Below are positions 26,034 to 34,249 of a stretch of DNA of 64,000 nt, piece by piece (position 1 is the stretch's first letter; the number at the start of each line of letters is the position of its first letter). Under the pieces are notes generated by a model. The model saw nothing but the letters and a program-made list of their open reading frames with translations. It did not search any database and was not told the origin of the DNA. The stretch is from Pantoea septica. GTDB taxonomy: Bacteria; Pseudomonadota; Gammaproteobacteria; Enterobacterales; Enterobacteriaceae. The stretch covers positions 30,760 through 94,759 of the forward strand of contig NZ_MLJJ01000018.1 in NCBI RefSeq assembly GCF_002095575.1, written 5' to 3'. The position numbers and the translations under genes are program-made.

Positions 26034-26888
26034 CTAAAGAAAAGAGTGATGGGCCGTAACGGCTACCCTGTCAATGAACAGCGTGGCGGCCAGCAGATCG
26101 GCGGCGCCTCCCGGCGAGGCGTTCAGGGCCAGCATGTCGGCATCCAGCTGCGCCAGCGCGCGCTGGCCTTGCGCCGTCATGCAGCCACCGGCCAGCAGCA
26201 CCGCCCGGGCGCCCGCCTGCATCGTCTGCAGGCCTTCGAGGCCGGCGCGGGAAAGCACGCAGGTGTCGCTGAGGGAGGTCATGATCGCCATCAGCGCGTC
26301 AAGCCGGGCTTCGCTTTCGCTCGCGCCCGCCGCGCGGCTGCGCAGCAGCGCCAGCCTGACGACGTGGGGAAAGGCCTGCTGCGCCTCTTCCCGCGCGCCA
26401 GGCACGCGATAGCGATGCGTCGCCTTCAGCCCTTTGCTGAACAGCTTCGGCGCGGCGCGATCGGGCAGGCTGGCCAGCGACGCCGCGGTACGGGCGAGCC
26501 GCTCCGCGTCGGCGCCGCCGCCGTTCATCGCCGCGGCGCTGACCAGCAGGCCCAGCGCCCAAATCGCGCCCCGATGGGTGTTGACGCCGCCGGTGGCCGC
26601 CATCATCTGCCGCTCCCCTTCCCGCCCGAGACGGCCGACCGCTTCGCGCAGGGCGACGTCAGCCGGACGCTGCCAGCACTGACGCGCCAGCTGCAGAAAA
26701 GTCGGCTGCAGGCTGCGGGCCGAGCGCTCCATCAGCGCGAGCGTCAGATCCTGATGCGCGCCGTTGCCGCGGCTGTCCACCAGACCCGGCTTCGGACTGA
26801 GGCGCGCCTCATCGATCAGGCAGTCGCGCGCGATGGCCGCCAGCTGACTAACCTGCGCCTCGGCTTGAGTCTGTGACAGGAGTTTCAT
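26034..26888 (-). CDS. mdcB: Triphosphoribosyl-dephospho-CoA synthase MdcB
   Basis: 284 residues from the ATG at 26888, which shares its A with the mdcA stop. CitG/MdcB family: EARLSPKPGLVDSRGNGAHQ near residues 25-44 binds nucleotide, and GVNTHRGAIWALGLL is the second hallmark. It joins ATP and dephospho-CoA to make the prosthetic-group precursor used by MdcG. A frame extension to 26936 lies inside mdcA and is unlikely to be used. Confidence 0.92.
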   Translation of the reverse strand: MKLLSQTQAEAQVSQLAAIARDCLIDEARLSPKPGLVDSRGNGAHQDLTLALMERSARSLQPTFLQLARQCWQRPADVALREAVGRLGREGERQMMAATGGVNTHRGAIWALGLLVSAAAMNGGGADAERLARTAASLASLPDRAAPKLFSKGLKATHRYRVPGAREEAQQAFPHVVRLALLRSRAAGASESEARLDALMAIMTSLSDTCVLSRAGLEGLQTMQAGARAVLLAGGCMTAQGQRALAQLDADMLALNASPGGAADLLAATLFIDRVAVTAHHSFL

Positions 26889-28543
26889 TACCAGCTCCGG
26901 AATTTTGCCGGCGGGTTGTAGAGGCCGCCCGACCATTCGACCAGATCCGCGACGCTGCCTGCGGCGAGCAGAGAGCGCGTGGCGTCTGAGCGGCGAATGC
27001 CCATATCTTCCGGATAGACGACCTTGCCGCTTTTACGCAGCGCGGCCACGCGCGCGGCGTCGACGCCCAGACCAATATCGGTGATGCCCGCTACCGCAGC
27101 CACCATGGCGCGGCGCTCTTCCAGACTGTCGGCGCGATAGAGATAGGCGATGCCCTCTTCGGTCAGCACGTGGGTCACGTCATCGCCGTAAATCATTACC
27201 GGCGCCAGCGGCATGCCGGACGATTTCGCCACTTCCACAGCGTCGAGCTGCTCGACGAATGTCGGCTTCGCGCCCGCCTGGAAGGTTTCCACCATCTGCA
27301 CCACCAGCTTTTTACCGCGCTGCATCGGGTCTGGCTCGGTAATCATATTGAGCCAGGCGGGCGTCGCATGGCGGCGACCGTGGGGATCGTGGCCCATGTT
27401 AGGCGCGCCGCCGAAGCCGGAAAGGCGACCGCGCGTCACGGTAGAGGAGTTCGCCAGCCCGTCGACCTGCAGGGTCGCGCCGATAAACATATCGACCGCG
27501 TACTGACCGGCCAGCTGACAGAACGCACGGTTAGAGCGCATCGAGCCGTCGCTGCCGGTGAAGAAAATGTCTGGACGGGCGCGGATATACTCTTCCATTC
27601 CCAGCTCGCCGCCGAAGCAGTGCACGCTCTCTACCCAGCCGCTCTCAATCGCCGGGATCAGCGTCGGATGCGGGTTTAGCGTCCAGTGTTTACAGATTTT
27701 GCCTTTCAGCCCGAGCTGCTCGCCGTAGGTCGGCAGCAGCAGTTCGATTGCGGCGGTGTTGAAGCCGATGCCGTGGTTGAGCGACTGCACCTGATGTTCG
27801 GCGTAGATGCCTTTGATCGCCATCATCGCCATCAGGATATGCTCCTGCTTGATCAGACGAGGATCGCGCGTGAACAGCGGTTCGATGAAGAAAGGCTTGT
27901 CGGCGACGACAATGTAATCTATCCAGGACGCGGGAATATCGACGCGCGGCAGGTCGCTTTCGTCATCCACCAGCTCGTTGACCTGGGCGATAACGATGCC
28001 ATCGCGGAACGCGGCGGCCTCCACCAGCGCCGGCGTATCTTCGGTGCTGGGACCGGTGTAGAGGTTGCCTTTGCGGTCAGCTTTATAACCGGCAATCAGC
28101 GCCACGTTCGGGCTGAGATCGACGTAGAGGCGGGAATAGAGTTCGATGTAGGTGTGGATGGCGCCAATTTCCAGCTGACCATCCTGCAGAAGCTGGGAAA
28201 TACGTAAACTCTGCGGGCCGGAAAATGAGAAGTCGAGTTTGCGGGCGATGCCCTTTTCGAAAATATCGAGATGTTCGCTACGGCCCACGCTGGGCATAAT
28301 CATATGCAGGTCGTGTACTTTTGCCGGATCCACTTCAGCCAGCGTACGCGATAAAAAATCCGCCTGCTTCTGGTTATTTCCTTCAAGGACAACGCGGTCC
28401 CCTGGAGCAATTAATTTTTCGAGCGCTTCTACCGCTCTTTCAGTAGGGATTACTTTACCGTCTGCGGGAAAAGATGCCAGTCGACGCGCTTTTTCACTGC
28501 GGCGCGTATTCCATTCCCGAACCGGCGCTTGGCCAGCGTGCAT
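26888..28543 (-). CDS. mdcA: Malonate decarboxylase alpha subunit (acetyl-S-ACP:malonate ACP transferase), MdcA
   Basis: 551 residues, usual length. It is a CoA-transferase-like enzyme that exchanges malonate for acetate on MdcC. Conserved blocks include RVVLEGNNQKQADFLSRTL, AIHTYIELYSRLYVDLSPNV, SLNHGIGFNTAAIELLLPTY and GFGGAPNMGHDPHGRRH. The ATG at 28543 has AGGAGGT six bases upstream, the best ribosome site in the operon. It is the first gene of mdcABCDEFGH, the Klebsiella-type order. Confidence 0.95.
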   Translation of the reverse strand: MHAGQAPVREWNTRRSEKARRLASFPADGKVIPTERAVEALEKLIAPGDRVVLEGNNQKQADFLSRTLAEVDPAKVHDLHMIMPSVGRSEHLDIFEKGIARKLDFSFSGPQSLRISQLLQDGQLEIGAIHTYIELYSRLYVDLSPNVALIAGYKADRKGNLYTGPSTEDTPALVEAAAFRDGIVIAQVNELVDDESDLPRVDIPASWIDYIVVADKPFFIEPLFTRDPRLIKQEHILMAMMAIKGIYAEHQVQSLNHGIGFNTAAIELLLPTYGEQLGLKGKICKHWTLNPHPTLIPAIESGWVESVHCFGGELGMEEYIRARPDIFFTGSDGSMRSNRAFCQLAGQYAVDMFIGATLQVDGLANSSTVTRGRLSGFGGAPNMGHDPHGRRHATPAWLNMITEPDPMQRGKKLVVQMVETFQAGAKPTFVEQLDAVEVAKSSGMPLAPVMIYGDDVTHVLTEEGIAYLYRADSLEERRAMVAAVAGITDIGLGVDAARVAALRKSGKVVYPEDMGIRRSDATRSLLAAGSVADLVEWSGGLYNPPAKFRSW

Positions 28544-28635
28544 TATAACCTCCTGATTCAGATAACCATTATTTCGTTTATGCTGGATGGAGTCTGCGCT
28601 TTCTGCTCAAGTGATTCAATTAAGGCAAGGGGACG

Positions 28636-28658
28636 ATCATTAGTCTTAGAGTAATGAT
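28636..28658 (-). promoter_or_regulatory. Candidate MdcR operator upstream of mdcA
   Basis: ATCATTA-(9)-TAATGAT, a perfect interrupted palindrome 93 bp before mdcA. LysR activators commonly bind such a site upstream of the -35 box. Assignment to MdcR is an inference from position. Confidence 0.5.
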
Positions 28659-28825
28659 TCAGGGATCGTAGTGGAGATAAGCGAAACACAAAAACTGAGT
28701 GTAGACGCCATCTTCAGGAGAAAAAGGCAGGAGCAAAATATTTCTTCAGTTTGCAATATATATTTACCACGCATTTCTGTTTTTTAATCCGCCTGAATAG
28801 CCAGGCTGCAAGCATAATATGCGGA

Positions 28826-29743
28826 TTATGCTGGTTGTTTTTTCTCGCTGACAGACGGCATAAACAGCGACTGCGTATTTTTAATAAAATGCATCATGTC
28901 GCTATTTTTTCTTCCCTCTTTCCAGCAAAGGTACAAAGAGGTGGTGATATCGGTGCCGGTAATATCTAACGCCACCACATCCTGACGCAAAAAATTACGC
29001 TGCGAAGCGGGAATGCAGGTTATTCCCATCCCCATCGCCGTCAGGTCAATGGCGGTGTTGACGTCCCGTGCCCGCACTATTTTCGCCGGCACCAGACCCG
29101 TTTCCGTATACATACGCAGCACGGTGCCGCCCAGCCCAACGCCGTCGGGATCCTGCTGAACGATCAGGGTTTCGCCAGCCAGCTCGCGCAGGCTGATCTG
29201 CTTATCCCCTGCGCGCGGATGGTCGTCGGGTATCACCGCGCTCAGCGCCGTCTGATGGATTTCCCTGCAGGCGATAAAGCGAAAATCGGGCAGCGGCCCG
29301 CGCAGGATGCCTGCATCCAGCTCGCCGCTTTGCAGCAGCCCGATCTGCTGATTGACGTTATATTCCATCGGCTCAAGGCGGATAGCCGGAAACTGGCTTC
29401 TGAAACTTCGCAGCGCCCTGACCAGCAGCGGCTCGAGCACCGCCGTGCCGACATAGCCGAGCCGCAATAATCCCCTGCTGCCGGCGGCGACCTCTTTGAC
29501 GGTTGCGCGCAGGTTGTCGAGCCTCTGCACCGTGCGCTCCGCCTCCTCGAGCAGCAGTTGCCCTTCGACCGTCAGGCTGACCTGTCGTTTGTTCCGCTCG
29601 AACAGCCTGACGCCCCAGCTCAGCTCCAGCGACTGAATATGCTGGCTCAGCGCGGGTTGCGTCAGGCCGACCTCCGCCGCCGCGCGGGCAAAATGCAGGG
29701 TGCGCGCCAGGGTAATGAAGGATCGAAGCTTAGGGTATTCCAT
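28826..29743 (-). CDS. LysR-family regulator divergent from the UbiX/UbiD decarboxylase genes
   Basis: 305 residues: HTH at residues 3-60 (LHFARAAAEVGLTQPALSQHIQSLE), effector domain from about 90 with the CbnR/CatR-like start LLRLGYVGTAVLEPLLVRAL. LysR proteins beside UbiX/UbiD pairs usually sense the aromatic acid that is decarboxylated. It starts 136 bp from the divergent prenyltransferase gene, with palindromes between. Its downstream neighbour is mdcA, 282 bp away on the same strand, but the gap suggests a separate unit. Confidence 0.88.
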   Translation of the reverse strand: MEYPKLRSFITLARTLHFARAAAEVGLTQPALSQHIQSLELSWGVRLFERNKRQVSLTVEGQLLLEEAERTVQRLDNLRATVKEVAAGSRGLLRLGYVGTAVLEPLLVRALRSFRSQFPAIRLEPMEYNVNQQIGLLQSGELDAGILRGPLPDFRFIACREIHQTALSAVIPDDHPRAGDKQISLRELAGETLIVQQDPDGVGLGGTVLRMYTETGLVPAKIVRARDVNTAIDLTAMGMGITCIPASQRNFLRQDVVALDITGTDITTSLYLCWKEGRKNSDMMHFIKNTQSLFMPSVSEKKQPA

Positions 29744-29750
29744 GACTCAC

Positions 29751-29803
29751 CTGATAAAGATTGCTTATTAATAAAAGCATAATACCAATTAGACCCTTAT
29801 CAG
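29751..29803. promoter_or_regulatory. Nested inverted repeats in the LysR/UbiX divergent promoter
   Basis: Outer arms CTGATAA (29751-29757) and TTATCAG (29797-29803); inside them TGCTT-(8)-AAGCA (29762-29779), an 18-bp LysR-type site. Likely the operator for the divergent regulator. Confidence 0.5.
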
Positions 29804-29879
29804 TCTCGGCGTTATCTTCCTCTCATACCGCCATCCGGCCCTTCGGGCTGGGCATCTTTCACCTGACTCAGGAGGCTGC

Positions 29880-30446
29880 ATGAGAATTATTGTCGGCATG
29901 ACCGGTGCGACGGGCGCGCCGCTCGCAGTGACCCTGCTGCGCAAACTGGCGGCGATGCCGCATGTAGAGACGCATCTGATCGTCTCCCGCTGGGGTAAAA
30001 CCACCCTGGAGCATGAAACGGGTTTGCAGCTTAGCGACCTTAAAGCGCTGGCGGACGTTTACCACAGCGCCGGCGATCAGGCCGCGACCCTCTCCTCCGG
30101 CTCCTTTGTCACCGACGGAATGATCGTCATTCCCTGCAGCATGAAAACGCTGGCGGGTATTCGCAGCGGTTATGCTGAAGGGTTGATTGGCCGCGCGGCG
30201 GACGTCGTGCTGAAAGAGCAGCGCAAACTGGTGCTGGTCGCGCGGGAAACGCCGCTGAATACCATTCATCTGGAAAATATGCTCGCGCTCTCCCGCATGG
30301 GCGTCAGCATCATTCCCCCTGTTCCCGCCTGGTACAACCATCCCGAGACCATCGCGGATGTTGAAAACCATATCGTCGGTCGCGTGCTCGATCAGTTCGG
30401 GCTGGATACCGCGCAATCGACCCGCTGGCAGGGCCTGACCCGTTAA
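29880..30446 (+). CDS. UbiX-family flavin prenyltransferase (phenolic acid decarboxylase subunit B)
   Basis: 188 residues, the usual size. FMN-binding GMTGATGAPLAVTLL at the N-terminus and the conserved VIPCSMKTLAGI and RETPLNTIHLENML segments are present. It makes prenylated FMN from dimethylallyl phosphate and FMN, the cofactor needed by the UbiD-type decarboxylase encoded 38 bp downstream. As the partner is AroY-like and not UbiD itself, this is a dedicated copy (VdcB/KpdB/Pad1 type) rather than ubiquinone UbiX. CAGGAGG precedes the ATG. Confidence 0.92.
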   Translation: MRIIVGMTGATGAPLAVTLLRKLAAMPHVETHLIVSRWGKTTLEHETGLQLSDLKALADVYHSAGDQAATLSSGSFVTDGMIVIPCSMKTLAGIRSGYAEGLIGRAADVVLKEQRKLVLVARETPLNTIHLENMLALSRMGVSIIPPVPAWYNHPETIADVENHIVGRVLDQFGLDTAQSTRWQGLTR

Positions 30447-30484
30447 ACAACCGGCTGCCTCTTATTTTGATCCAGGAGAAAAAT

Positions 30485-31993
30485 ATGACAGACATTGCAC
30501 ATCGTCCCGCAGAGGAAAAAAGCTTCGATCTGCGTGCCGCCATCGACATACTGAAACAGTACGAGGGCGAATATATTGAGACCAGCGAACCGGTGGATCC
30601 GGCCGCAGAGCTGTCAGGCGTTTACCGTTATATCGGCGCAGGCGGCACGGTAATGCGCCCGACCCGCACCGGACCGGCGATGGTCTTCAACAAAGTGAAA
30701 GGCTATGAGGATTTCCGCGTGCTGATCGGCCTGCTGGCTTCGCGCCAGCGCGTCGCGCGCCTGCTGGGGGTGCCGAAGGAGAATCTGGCTAACCTGCTGC
30801 GCGAATCGGTGCATCGCGCCATCGCGCCGGTGGTGATCCCCAACGAGCGAGCGCGCTGCCAGGAGGTGGTGCATCTGGCGTCCGACGAGGGATTCGATAT
30901 CCGTACGCTGCTGCCGGCGCCGACCAATACCCCTGAAGACGCAGGCCCCTACTTCACGCTCGGCATGTGCTACGCCGCCGATCCGGAGACGGGAGAGCAT
31001 GATGTAACTATTCACCGTCTCTGCGTGCAGGGCAAAGATGAAATCTCGATGTATTTCGTTCCAGGGCGTCATCTCGATCAGTTCCGCATCAAAGCGGAAC
31101 AGGCTGGCAACGCGCTGCCTGTCACCATCAGTATCGGCGTGGATCCGGCAATTGAAATCGGCGCCTGCTTCGAGCCGCCGACGACGCCGCTGGGCTTCGA
31201 TGAGCTGGCCATCGCCGGCGGGCTGCGCGGACGCGCGGTAGAGCTGGTTGAAGGGGTCGCGGTCAAGGCGCGCGCCATCGCCAACGCGGAAATTGTGATC
31301 GAAGGCGAGCTGCTCCCCAACTATCGCGTTCAGGAGGATCAGCATACCCATACCGGCAAAGCGATGCCGGAGTTCCCAGGCTATACCGGCGAAGCGCAGG
31401 CGGCCGTGCCGGTAATTAAAGTGAAGGCGGTCACGCACCGTAAGCACCCTATTTTGCAGACCTGCATCGGACCCAGCGACGAGCACACCAATCTCGCCGG
31501 CATTCCGACCGAGGCCAGCATTCTCGATATGGTGGAGCGCGCGCTGCCGGGGCTGGTGAAAAACGTGCACTGCCCGTCGCCGGGCACCGGCAAATATATG
31601 GCGGTGCTGCAGATCAACAAGCGCGGCCCGCAGGATGAAGGACGCCAGCGTCAGGCGGCGTTACTCGCCTTCTCCGCCTTTTCAGAGCTTAAACATGTTT
31701 TCCTGGTGGATGACGATGTCGATATCTTCGATTTGAGCGATGTGATCTGGGCGATGACCACCCGCTATCAGGCCGACATGGATACGGTGTTTATTCCCGG
31801 CGTGCGCTGCCATCCGCTCGATCCGTCGCAGGATCCGGCGTTCAGCCCCTCGATCCGGGCGCACGGCATCACCTGCAAAACGATCTACGACTGCACGGTG
31901 CCTTATGACCTTAAGTCGAACTTCCAGCGCTCGCAGTTTATGGAGGTTGACGTTAATCGCTTCGTGCCGGGTTTTATGGAGAGTGCAAAATAA
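30485..31993 (+). CDS. UbiD-family aromatic acid decarboxylase, AroY/LpdC-like
   Basis: 502 residues from the ATG at 30485 (CAGGAG upstream). It follows Klebsiella AroY (protocatechuate decarboxylase) closely: YIETSEPVDPAAELSGVYR, GGTVMRPTRTGPAMVFNKVK, LLPAPTNTPEDAGPYF, REDQHTHTG-like (QEDQHTHTGKAMPEFPGY). The Arg in IHRLCVQ and the Glu pair in EIVIEGELLP match the R-E-E site that works with prenylated FMN. Gallate, protocatechuate and related hydroxybenzoates are the best candidate substrates. The small D subunit often found with such B-C pairs is not present next to it. Confidence 0.9.
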   Translation: MTDIAHRPAEEKSFDLRAAIDILKQYEGEYIETSEPVDPAAELSGVYRYIGAGGTVMRPTRTGPAMVFNKVKGYEDFRVLIGLLASRQRVARLLGVPKENLANLLRESVHRAIAPVVIPNERARCQEVVHLASDEGFDIRTLLPAPTNTPEDAGPYFTLGMCYAADPETGEHDVTIHRLCVQGKDEISMYFVPGRHLDQFRIKAEQAGNALPVTISIGVDPAIEIGACFEPPTTPLGFDELAIAGGLRGRAVELVEGVAVKARAIANAEIVIEGELLPNYRVQEDQHTHTGKAMPEFPGYTGEAQAAVPVIKVKAVTHRKHPILQTCIGPSDEHTNLAGIPTEASILDMVERALPGLVKNVHCPSPGTGKYMAVLQINKRGPQDEGRQRQAALLAFSAFSELKHVFLVDDDVDIFDLSDVIWAMTTRYQADMDTVFIPGVRCHPLDPSQDPAFSPSIRAHGITCKTIYDCTVPYDLKSNFQRSQFMEVDVNRFVPGFMESAK

Positions 31994-32086
31994 CGGCCGG
32001 ACATTGTCGCTGCGCCAGCGAGCCAGCGACAACCTCCCGCTCTGCCCTGCCGGAAAGCGCCCCCGAGTGCGCTCCGGCAACGGCGC

Positions 32087-32719
32087 TTAATCGAGCTCTA
32101 CCGTGCTGATCACCACGCGCCGGTTGAGGTGACTTTCCGGCTCTGCGCCCCAGCAAAAACCGGCCCAGTGCTCGCAAAACTCATCCCATCCGCGCACGCG
32201 CTCCAGCTTTCTGTCCTGCCAGGCCGCATTATAGATATAGACGTAGTGTCCCGAATCGCGCAGCGCCCAGGCAATCATGCCTTCCCACATAACGCGAGCG
32301 GCATTGGTCTGTGCGCTGTCGGTAACGATGACCGAGTAGGTTTGCAGAAAGTAGCGGAAAAAGCGGCGGGCGATGCCGTGCACCGCATGTTCATGTTCGG
32401 GTTGCCGGGTGCGCCATACCATGACCTGAATGCAGGCGCGCTCCGGTGAGGTAAAATCCTGCGTCTCATCCAGCCTGACCGCATATACCGTTTCCGGCAC
32501 AGCTTCACTGGTCACCATACGGTACTGCTTTTCATCTGGGCAGCTCACCAGACGGTAGCCAAACGGCAGCGTATAGCCAGGCAGGACAAAATCAGCGTGA
32601 CCGCGCGCAAGAAAAGCCTGAGTATTTATTCTGTTGGTCGTTTCGGGGCTCAGCACCTGGTTGAAGCTTGTGTCGGGAATAAGGATGGGCATCTCATCGT
32701 CTGCTATAGATTTTTTCAC
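32087..32719 (-). CDS. Hypothetical protein, 210 residues
   Basis: GTG start at 32719 with AGAGGAG well placed. A soluble protein rich in aromatic residues: GYTLPFGYRLVSCPDEKQYR, QVMVWRTRQPEHEHAVHGIA, RFFRYFLQTYSVIVTDSAQT, and an ending with GWDEFCEHWAGFCWG. The middle has features of an acetyltransferase-like fold in which a phage or prophage protein senses position in a helper genome, but I cannot name a family with confidence. It stands alone on the minus strand between two plus-strand genes. Function not assigned. Confidence 0.65.
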   Translation of the reverse strand: MKKSIADDEMPILIPDTSFNQVLSPETTNRINTQAFLARGHADFVLPGYTLPFGYRLVSCPDEKQYRMVTSEAVPETVYAVRLDETQDFTSPERACIQVMVWRTRQPEHEHAVHGIARRFFRYFLQTYSVIVTDSAQTNAARVMWEGMIAWALRDSGHYVYIYNAAWQDRKLERVRGWDEFCEHWAGFCWGAEPESHLNRRVVISTVELD

Positions 32720-32983
32720 GGGCTCTCCTCTGGTGCCGGAGGGGTTAAGGAACAGACAAAAGTGTAGACGAGAACTGAATCTTTCTTTTTAGCGCCTGTC
32801 AGGGCCAGCGGAAATAACGGTTTATAGCGCCTAAAAGCAGAGGATTTCTCTGCCATAGTGCCCATAGTAAATATTTCATTTTGTTACTGACTTGACCGAA
32901 CCGGCAGGTAGCGACCAGGCTTAGAGAGTCTTGAAGCACATCGAACGATGCGTTTCACCCCACTAACTCAGGATGGAGGCATT

Positions 32984-33220
32984 ATGGTAAGCAAATCAGA
33001 AATTTTAGACCACGCTCAGGTTGTAGACGTTAACGGTGAACACGTCGGTATCGTCGACCATTTTGAGGGCGAAGATAAAATTAAGCTGGCTAAAAGCGAT
33101 CCTGAAGCTGGCGGCAAGCACCACATTATCCCGTTTGACTGGGTGAAAGAGGTGGACGACAACAAGGTTATCCTCTCTAAATCTAAAGCAGATGTGGAAA
33201 GCGAGTGGCAGTCTGCCTGA
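32984..33220 (+). CDS. DUF2171 family small protein (PRC-barrel-like)
   Basis: 78 residues from the ATG at 32984, chosen for GGAGG just upstream (a longer frame from 32948 has no site). The sequence SKSEILDHAQVVDVNGEHVGIVDHFEGEDKIKL with HHIIPFDWVKEVDDNKVILS matches the DUF2171 / PRC-barrel pattern. Such proteins are often stationary-phase or stress induced, with no known biochemical role. Confidence 0.82.
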   Translation: MVSKSEILDHAQVVDVNGEHVGIVDHFEGEDKIKLAKSDPEAGGKHHIIPFDWVKEVDDNKVILSKSKADVESEWQSA

Positions 33221-33426
33221 TTTTCCGCGCCGCGGCCTGCGCCGCGGCGTCTGTTTTCCCTCGCTTCAACGCCACCGTTTCCGACCACTCTTTTTATCCG
33301 CCGCTCACGCATTTATTACCGTCTACGCACTAAAAGCCCGTGCAAGATGGCCGTTGTGCCGCGCCATTTACCCCGCGTCTGCCCCCGTAAAATCTCCTTC
33401 AGGCGCTATCGGCCATTAACTGAGCA

Positions 33427-33448
33427 AATTGTGATTCACATCTTATTT
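33427..33448 (+). promoter_or_regulatory. Candidate CRP site
   Basis: AATTGTGA-(6)-TCTTATTT compared with AAATGTGA-(6)-TCACATTT: 7 of 8 and 6 of 8 matches. Its centre lies about 70 bp upstream of a start expected after TATAGT (33497-33502), a class I-like spacing. Confidence 0.5.
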
Positions 33449-33512
33449 ACACCATAAATAAAACCTTAACAGTAGCGGGCCACAAATTAACATCGCTATA
33501 GTAGTTTTACAT

Positions 33513-33531
33513 TGTACAACCATGTTGCACA
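33513..33531 (+). promoter_or_regulatory. Candidate repressor operator of the aldolase-lactonase cluster
   Basis: TGTACAAC-CAT-GTTGCACA, 7 of 8 symmetrical pairs, located just after the probable transcription start and 25 bp before the first gene. The shape is GntR- or LacI-like; no regulator is encoded alongside. Confidence 0.5.
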
Positions 33532-33556
33532 CAGTAAAACAAAGCGAGAAAACTCT

Positions 33557-34249
33557 ATGTCAAATGCAGACAACATCTTCATCAAACGCGATATCACTCG
33601 CGTTTCGCCGGAGCTGGTGAAACAGGCCGCGGAGTTTCAGGCCGCTATCCTGGCAGATGTCGCGGGCCGTCGCGGCACGCTGCACGGTCGCGTTAAGCCG
33701 CTTGCCGCCACAATGAAAGTGGCAGGCCCCGCCATCACCGTTGAAGTTCGCCCCGGTGACAACCTTGCGATCCATGCGGCGCTAGCTATCGCTCAGCCTG
33801 GCGATGTCATCGTGGTGGATGGTAAAGGCGATATCAGCTGCGCGCTGATTGGCGAGATTATGTCGACCCAGGCTCACGCCTCCGGTATTGCCGGCATTAT
33901 CATCGATGGCGCGGTGCGCGATGCGGATGCGCTGCGCGAAAATGGCTTTCCGGTCTTTTCGGCGGGTCTGAACCCGTGCGGCCCGACAAAGTCTATTGCT
34001 GGCCGCGTTAATTACCCGACTTCGGTCGCCGGCGCGTCGATAGAGCCGGGCGACCTGATTATTGGCGATGCCGATGGTGTGGTGGCGCTACCGCGCGAAG
34101 CCGTCCCTGCCCTGCTCGACCTGGCGCAGAAAAAGCTGGATGCCGAGAATAAACGTATTGCGGGCATTCGCGATGGCGATATTCGCGCGCCCTGGCTGGA
34201 AAAAGCGCTGCGTAATGCCGGTATGCTGGCTGAAGGGGAGGCTCTGTAA
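33557..34249 (+). CDS. RraA-like / HMG-CHA aldolase family protein
   Basis: 230 residues from the ATG at 33557 (frame extends to 33512 without a ribosome site). The fold shared by RraA and class II 4-hydroxy-4-methyl-2-oxoglutarate aldolases is indicated by GDVIVVDGKGDISCALIGEI, GIIIDGAVRDAD with the catalytic Arg-Asp after the GxxxxxxxxG loop, and IIGDADGVVALP. The Arg-Asp pair favours an aldolase or oxaloacetate decarboxylase over the RNase E inhibitor RraA. Being in a cluster with a dehydrogenase and lactonase, it probably cleaves a 2-oxo acid to pyruvate plus a product. Confidence 0.83.
   Translation: MSNADNIFIKRDITRVSPELVKQAAEFQAAILADVAGRRGTLHGRVKPLAATMKVAGPAITVEVRPGDNLAIHAALAIAQPGDVIVVDGKGDISCALIGEIMSTQAHASGIAGIIIDGAVRDADALRENGFPVFSAGLNPCGPTKSIAGRVNYPTSVAGASIEPGDLIIGDADGVVALPREAVPALLDLAQKKLDAENKRIAGIRDGDIRAPWLEKALRNAGMLAEGEAL

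Larger units (their letters stand above)
33221..33556 (+). other. Intergenic region carrying the promoter of the aldolase-lactonase cluster
   Basis: 336 bp. The left part is featureless. The last 130 bp are AT-rich and hold a CRP-like site, a -10-like TATAGT at 33497-33502 and a 19-bp palindrome, listed separately. Confidence 0.55.
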
